Assembly: GCA_004369085.1 (NCBI GenBank)
Contig: ML210159.1
Coordinates: 1 to 64,000 of the forward strand
Length of the DNA stretch: 64,000 nucleotides
DNA from: Coprinopsis marcescibilis
Lineage: Eukaryota > Basidiomycota > Agaricomycetes > Agaricales > Psathyrellaceae
Direction of reading: 5' to 3'
Of the stretch, positions 58,401 through 64,000 are shown piece after piece (within the stretch, counting starts at the first letter, position 1; the number at the start of each line of letters is the position of its first letter). The notes below the pieces were generated by a model. It was not told the DNA's origin. It saw only the letters and a program-made list of their open reading frames with translations, and did no database searches. Both the position numbers and the translations under genes were made by a program.

Positions 58401-60646
58401 ATTGGAAGAAGCTTCTTACAACAGAGAAAGCAAAGTCAAAGAGAAACTGAGTATGCCCTGCGATCATCGCCTAGCTATGCTTGGTCTAGGAATGCCATCT
58501 CAGTCCGATATACTACTTGAGAACTTGGCAGTATGTACCCTCGTTTCATTTAAGCTACTTCCATTCACACTGATATCTTTGAATTGGGATTTTGTTCGAG
58601 ATTTGCGTTTTCTGAAGCACCTCAGGGTATGAGGTACAGACAGCTGAAACCCAGGTTTACGAGGTTTGAATACCGGCCACCTGATATATCCACCTTGATT
58701 TCGCAGTGTCACCGTCATTCCGAGATGAGATGACAAGATCCGTATTTCTATGTGGTGGGAATGGTTCAACGTTTGCAAGTATGGAACATTGACCTTATTA
58801 TTTCGTCAGGGCCCGGTCTCACATTGCAAGAATGTCAGCATCTGGTGAGCACATAGCTACCAGACAAGTCGACGTTCAAATGTCCATAGTATCAACACTG
58901 GTACAGCTCAGAGGGACAAAGGAGGGACATCACCTATCAGAACACATCATTCGTATGACAAGTGTCGGGCTGTTAGATGAACTCAGAGATATGATAGAAC
59001 AGAGTTGAGAGACGTCAAAGGAAAAGAGAGGACATCGAACAATCAGCAGCCATGACTGCCTGCTTCAGGATATCGATTGCTCCCTGTTATACTTACTAGT
59101 AAATACGACAGGAATAGTCGCCACAATCCCCTCCGAGGCAAGGCCTGGATGCTTCGGCGCTAGCGGTATACGACCAAATAGCCTTGTCAGTTATACAGCG
59201 TGTTGTTCGGAGCCCCGGCTATCGTTAGTCATGCACATGGTCGTCTACCTTCGCCATACAGTACCAGGAAAGGGCATTTCAATCTTTCCGTTGAATGCTA
59301 ACGCAGTCGCGTGGAAAGTGACAATGATCCAGACAGCCACAGGAAGCTGTATTTTTGTCTGACAACGCCACTGGGACGCTGCATAAACGCCTGACCGTCC
59401 ATTTCCCGTAAAGACATGCTTCGGCCAGGAAGCTCTGGCCAAAGCCGGTCCGCAGACACCCACTGCTGTTTGATTGAGACATGAGTTCAAAAGTAGCAGG
59501 CAACCTGTATTGTACGGTGAGAGAATGAGCGGAAGTGTTGTGAGGCTTGATCAGAGTGTTGAGTGTGGCTGCTGACGACTGGACGATGCATAGCAAACCC
59601 TTGGGACCATTTGAATCAGGCCACATTAGATACGTTATCAACGATACAATCTGCACGCTGGTACGTTGGCTGTAGTCCTTTGAACCTGGGTCCTTTGGGG
59701 TTTGAAGAATAGAGACAGTATCGATGGTTGCACTTGATAGAATATACCTCTTTCGGCCTGGGGTTGTCGGAAAGCCAATAGGTTATCTACATTTGGAAAG
59801 TGCCGGATATGAGCGCCAACAACAGATCTCATGAACCTGTCGAATCTCGCAGGACCCGAGGCTTCTGAAAGGTGACATGACACTGCCTAAAACAACCGAA
59901 TTAGGATTTTCTTAAAAATATTCTCACATGCACGGCCACTTTGAGCAATTTCCTTCTGTGTGAACGATTTCAGATCGTCCGGATAAACTGCGGCAACAGA
60001 CGCATGCCTCTGGGGAAGAACTTCTTTGAGATGGATGAAGTGTGGGGTAGGTTATGACATACTTGGTACCATGAGCATTTTCGTAACGGATCCTCTGGGG
60101 AACTGGCGTACGCGAGAGATGGCAACAAGGAGCCCAAGTTACAGTTTTGACACAAGAGGTCTAAGCGTCCCCATCGGATTCATTCACTAGGGCGTTAATC
60201 GGGTCCGAAGCGAAGCGTGTTGAATCAAACTCTTTGGTCCAGAACAAGACAATTGAACACCCGAGTGCATTGCACAACCTAAGTACTCGCGTACTTCCAG
60301 GTATCTGGAAGCTGAAGTAGAAGCAATACAGACTGATTCGGGTCCCGGACAGTGTCCAGGATTCGGCGACCGAGGCACTTCAAAAATAGATTGACATGGG
60401 GGAATAGCCGTTAAGGCACTCACTTGAGTTACCGTTCTTGTTGAACCTCGGTAAAAGCCTATCAAGGTCATAATCCATGTCAAAGATGAATATTTTCATT
60501 GGCCATTGGCACCCTATACTTGTATATCAGCAGCCAAGGGTGTGTTCCCTAGGGCAAAGAAGAAGAGGCAGCCTGAGATAGAGCATGAACAGTTGACGCA
60601 AATAAAACTCAGCACATATCCTGGAACCGGTGCGAGATTTCGATCT
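55450..60646. other. 5.2-kb gene-poor region
   Basis: No gene can be supported. Open frames reach only 60-125 codons, occur on both strands at similar lengths and contain no motif I know. The longest is on minus at 59279-59656. I did not see terminal repeats, reverse transcriptase or transposase motifs. The PLD1 promoter must lie just above 55449. Possible contents are decayed transposon sequence, a lineage-specific gene with small exons, or a non-coding RNA. Confidence 0.45.
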
Positions 60647-62025
60647 TCAAGGCATGTTCATGCGACAGACGGTTCCACTGCCAGAGGTCCCGTCGAATAC
60701 GAAGAAATTTGCGATTGGAGGTTCTCGTCCTCCGAGTGCCTTCAGGATATCCTGGCCGAGCATACCGCCAAGGATGGCACACACGGGAGAGAACTCGTGG
60801 CGCGCGGTGGTCGATAATGATCTGGGCACGCATATCAGTAATGAAAACTTACAACAAGAGGGCGATTCTTACTCCACGAACGTCCTAGGAATGTTCGGTA
60901 AAGCTTGCTTGTTAACCCCCGCCTGTGAGACCAGCGCGTTTGCAATAGCTTCAAGCTCCGTAGCATCTTCGATTTTTGTTGGAAGCTCGCTGTTATGCCT
61001 AGACTGAAATTGCCACAAAGCTGTACAAATCCAGTCAACAGGGCCCTAGGAAACAATAGTTGATCTTACCCAGGATGGAGAAAGTAAGACCCGGATTAAC
61101 TTCTTTCGTCTGTCTTCTTGTCAGGCCGGACCATTTGTGCTCAAGGGCCACCTGAAGCGGAGCATATTTGGCAGTCGTCTTGATCGACTTGGGCTCCTTG
61201 GGTGCAGAACGATCTCTGAATGGCGATCCGGAAGTAAAGTCAGCCTCTGTATCGGCCAGAAACGGGAAACGGCATACGGTGCCAAGTATTCATGGTCAAG
61301 GAGATCGCTGAATATGTATCCAAAGATCCCGTATGTTCCTCCCGAGTAGAATGGCTTGCGATGTTTTCGACAGAGATTATTGATTAATATCTGCCGGCAT
61401 GGCTGGTGAACATTTGTTTCGAAGAAGGCAGTTGAGATTTACCAATGTGTCTCTTGCCTCATCTGTAGCACACACGAGGTCTACATTTTGGATTAATGAC
61501 TCGAAGTCCGGACTGTCAGCGGGGAGGTCTCTTGAAACTGTCTCCACAGTCACAAGGGGGTTTAGGCTCTCGATTCGTGATTTCGCAGCGTCCAGTCTCT
61601 ACGAGAGGGTGGAAAATAAGACCGATGAAAGACCAGAATATTTCCGGTATACATTTGAGCGGAATAGAGCGCACCTTCTTTCCCACATCTTCATCGCGAA
61701 AGAAGAATCCGGCCCCTAAATCTTCTTCGGATACGTCTTCACCATCCAGAATTATCAGCTTTCCAATTCCGGCCAGTACCATATTCTTTATGGCTTCAGT
61801 AGCAATGCCTTTGAGTCGTATGACCAAGATTGTGGCATTTCTCATTCTAGACAAAGCTGTCGATTAGCTTGGTTGCTATTTGCTTGCATTCCGCTGTAGC
61901 CACCTTTGTTGGGCCTCTATGCCCCAGAGCCTCATTTGGCGATCATATCGGCTTGCCTCTTCTTCAGTGAGGGTAGCAGCATTGCCATTCGACTTTGTGT
62001 CAGTATCGTTGGGTGTGGCAGACAT
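60647..62025 (-). CDS. AOS1: SUMO-activating enzyme subunit Aos1
   Basis: Aos1 forms the heterodimeric SUMO E1 with Uba2, which adenylates SUMO and passes it to Ubc9. From ATG 62025 (MSATPNDTDTKSNGNAAT) the E1 N-terminal block reads EEEASRYDRQMRLWGIEAQQ and, after an intron, RMRNATILVIRLKGIATEAI and LAGIGKLIILDGEDVSEEDL. Next come FFFRDEDVGKK and RLDAAKSRIESLNPLVTVE, then RQILINNLCRKHRKPFYSGG and TYGIFGYIFSDLLDHEY. The C-terminal part ends CAILGGMLGQDILKALGGRE and NFFVFDGTSGSGTVCRMNMP, with TGA at 60647-60649. The pattern IVLAGIG plus GGMLGQDILKALGGRE is typical of Aos1 proteins. Aos1 lacks a catalytic cysteine, and I see none here. At least five introns are inferred. Confidence 0.9.
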
Positions 62026-62348
62026 TTTGACGGTGAAACCGGGCGAGTAGGTCGTGATTAAACAGCAAGTTCAAATGCCAGCGTCGATATTTGATGGGAC
62101 GCGCTCTTCGAGCTTGACGCGTCCCACGAGATGAGCACAGCCACCTGCACAGTTCGGAATACGCCCCTCGATTGCAGGGGTGGATGATAGTCGTTGCAAG
62201 TTGTGGTAATACATTCGCTATAGAAATAGGCTGTCTGATAAAGGCGTAAGCCGCTGTGGGTGTGTAGTAGATCGTGAAAATGATGACTTGGTGCTACAGT
62301 GTACGGTTGAAGAAAGAGGTATACAAGAGAGAATAAATAATACAATAA
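62026..62348. other. intergenic between AOS1 and the right-edge transcription factor
   Basis: These 323 bases have no supportable gene. Both neighbours are on minus, so this gap holds the AOS1 promoter and the 3' untranslated region of the transcription-factor gene. Confidence 0.5.
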
Positions 62349-64000
62349 TTATGCCACCATAGCCATGCCATCGCCACTCGACGTTCCGTCGCGGTCATCG
62401 TCGAGAAGATAGTTTCTTTCAATTTCGGAAAGGATGCTCAAGAAGTCCCCTGAAAATGTTGTTAAGCCAATCGGAAGCGAGATTTGACACAAGGTAGCGA
62501 CCCACATAGGTAAGCATGAGCACGGGCAGCGGATGCGGGTGCCGTTTCTGCTTTGCGAACCGCGTCGAGGAGCGTTGAGGCGACAAAGCGCACTTTGTGA
62601 ACCTGAAAAATATTATCAACAAATAATCCTTTCGATCCCGAAATCGAGTCTACTCACCAAGCTTGGTCCGTTAGTTGCTATTGATTGAATGGGGATGCTG
62701 TGGAGGATGTTCAGCAAGTCGCTGGCAACTGCTTCCCGATCCTCGGCAATTTTCTGTTCGTCGAGGCTTCCGTGCAAAGTCATGATAAGTTCGTCCCGGT
62801 ACTGATCGATCACGAAGCGGACGAGTTGCTAACGGGGATATGAGCACGACATAGAACCTCATACAAGACTCTGGACGAACCTGCGTAACATAGAGGTTGG
62901 CTTGCATCACCAGGAATGGGTTTAGGGCGTTGACCCGGGAGGCGTTGGGGTTTTCGAAGAAATCTTTGACTTCGGCGAAGGTAGCTTGGCGGAACCCAGC
63001 TCCACCATACTCCGGATTTACTTGATGGTGAGGGCTTGCTGGCTTTAATCGAAGGAGATCTGGGGTATGGCCGAGAGCAGTCATGATTCTCTGGTGGAGT
63101 GATTGGACTTCCTCAAGTCTGGCAGTGGCGAACTGGCCCTGCGGAGGCGATCGCTTGTCCACTCGAATCCGAACCAAAATCTCTCCGAGGAGTGCGAAGA
63201 TTCGTGAGATATAGTTCAACCCTGAAACGATGGCAGTCTTTCCATGAGGCTGAGGCAAGTATGCACTTGGAGTGATGCTGGATACGAATATAGTTCAGAA
63301 TATGCATTCTTAGCTGATTTTTCACACGTACTATTCGTCGTCCAGTTCCTTCGGGAAGTGGACGGTGCAATCTTCGTCGCGAAGGCAGATAGGGCGTCCA
63401 AGAAGGATAGACATCGACTTGTCAGCTGAGAGGGTGTCAGAGTGATTGCAAGGACATAAGGCCTTGTACTAACCGCCAAACAAGAGCCAGAAGATCCTCC
63501 GCCGAACTTCGCACTCGATGGGATCGAGACCCTCGTATGATGCCTCTTCGTGCAGGCGCAGTGTGACCGCAATATGTGCGGCTTCACCAAAGGCTGCGTG
63601 CTGTGTCGCGTCGTGTCCCTCACAAAAATGATAGATGCAATCGCTGTTGACGACATTAAGTCCAAGACTTCGGGAGAGAAAAGTGGGAAATTTCTTACAA
63701 GTAGCGAATCACCACGTGTGATGACGTCGGTGGGTCGTACGAAGCAATGGTAATATGTCGACTCGCTTCATGTGCGGTCTGATGGTGATGCGTTGGCTAG
63801 GTTCTCGAGAATGCGGTTACAAAGACAAATACACATACCTGTGCGAGTTTGCGCACCACAGGCCGGTCCATGGGTAAGTAGGATCGCGGGACCTGTACCA
63901 GCGTAGAAGCGACGGTCGACATGACCAGCGCAAAGAACAATGGGTCGCGCTCTTCTCGTCTGGAGTGGAGATCGGCCATAAAAGATGGTTTATGGATGCA
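62349..64000 (-). CDS. fungal-specific transcription factor domain protein, N-terminus beyond the window
   Basis: The open frame reaches the right edge without a stop (CIHKPSFMADLHSRREERDP), so the gene continues outside, probably with a Zn2Cys6 cluster. Visible motifs are RDPLFFALVMSTVASTLVQV, PRSYLPMDRPVVRKLAQ, YDPPTDVITRGDSLLVR-like exon sequence near 63680-63760, and RRRIFWLLFGG and MSILLGRPICLRDEDCTVHF in the middle. These are followed by QPHGKTAIVSGLNYISRIFA and LLGEILVRIRVDKRSPPQGQ. The C-terminal part has QLVRFVIDQYRDELIMTLHG, KVRFVASTLLDAVRKAE and FLSILSEIERNYLLDDD, ending GDGMAMVA with TAA at 62349-62351. This block order is the fungal_trans (middle homology) domain. Several short introns are inferred. 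The regulated pathway is unknown. Confidence 0.75.

Noticed and set aside
55880..60500. Short frames that might be hydrophobins, small secreted proteins or transposase fragments
   Set aside because: None has a signal peptide followed by the hydrophobin cysteine pattern, and none has a DDE or reverse-transcriptase motif.

Overview
The window looks like a nuclear contig of a filamentous basidiomycete, most likely an Agaricomycete. Genes are dense on both strands and are cut by many 45-65 nt GT-AG introns. The families present are typical of mushrooms: a BTB protein of the expanded type, a Zn2Cys6 factor whose first zinc ligands are split by an intron, a CHFR-like RING ligase and a Ral2-like kelch protein. 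I found no prokaryotic operons, CRISPR arrays, rRNA genes or convincing tRNA genes. All gene models were spliced by eye, so exon edges are inferred.

Layout. 0-10 kb: a gene end at the left edge, a zinc alcohol dehydrogenase, then a BTB gene and MON1 in head-to-head arrangement, mitochondrial ribosomal protein mS41, a C2H2 zinc-finger protein and an FHA splicing factor (SNIP1/Pml1). 10.4-13.6 kb is gene-poor. 13.6-21.4 kb: a Zn2Cys6 factor, a CHFR-like E3 ligase and a kelch/BTB Ral2-like protein. A 0.54 kb MITE-like inverted-repeat element lies between the last two, where their 3' ends converge. 21.7-31.8 kb: PDX3, a small probable mitochondrial protein, a long Scm3/HJURP-like protein and the DHR1/DHX37 ribosome-biogenesis helicase. 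31.9-48.5 kb: SEN1 (minus), then a plus-strand run of translin, SGF29, a small heat-shock protein, a histone-fold protein, a 2OG-Fe(II) oxygenase, ARC1 and mitochondrial uL6. 48.5-55.4 kb: phospholipase D1 (minus). 55.4-60.6 kb has no gene I can support. 60.6-64 kb: SUMO E1 subunit AOS1 and a fungal transcription-factor-domain protein that runs off the right edge.

Most genes are conserved housekeeping functions in RNA processing and ribosome assembly (SNIP1, DHR1, SEN1, mS41, uL6m, ARC1), chromatin (Scm3-like, SGF29, histone fold), trafficking and lipid signalling (MON1, PLD1) and ubiquitin/SUMO conjugation (CHFR-like, AOS1). They show no common pathway. The more unusual signals are structural. 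A 6-nt microexon encodes part of the 2-oxoglutarate-binding motif of the oxygenase. A 16-nt exon carries the catalytic zinc cysteine of the alcohol dehydrogenase, and a 19-nt exon lies in the Ral2-like gene. ARC1 has a GC-AG intron, the CHFR-like ligase has no FHA domain, and the MITE-like element carries a repeated internal heptamer. I did not find a convincing new defence or biosynthetic system.
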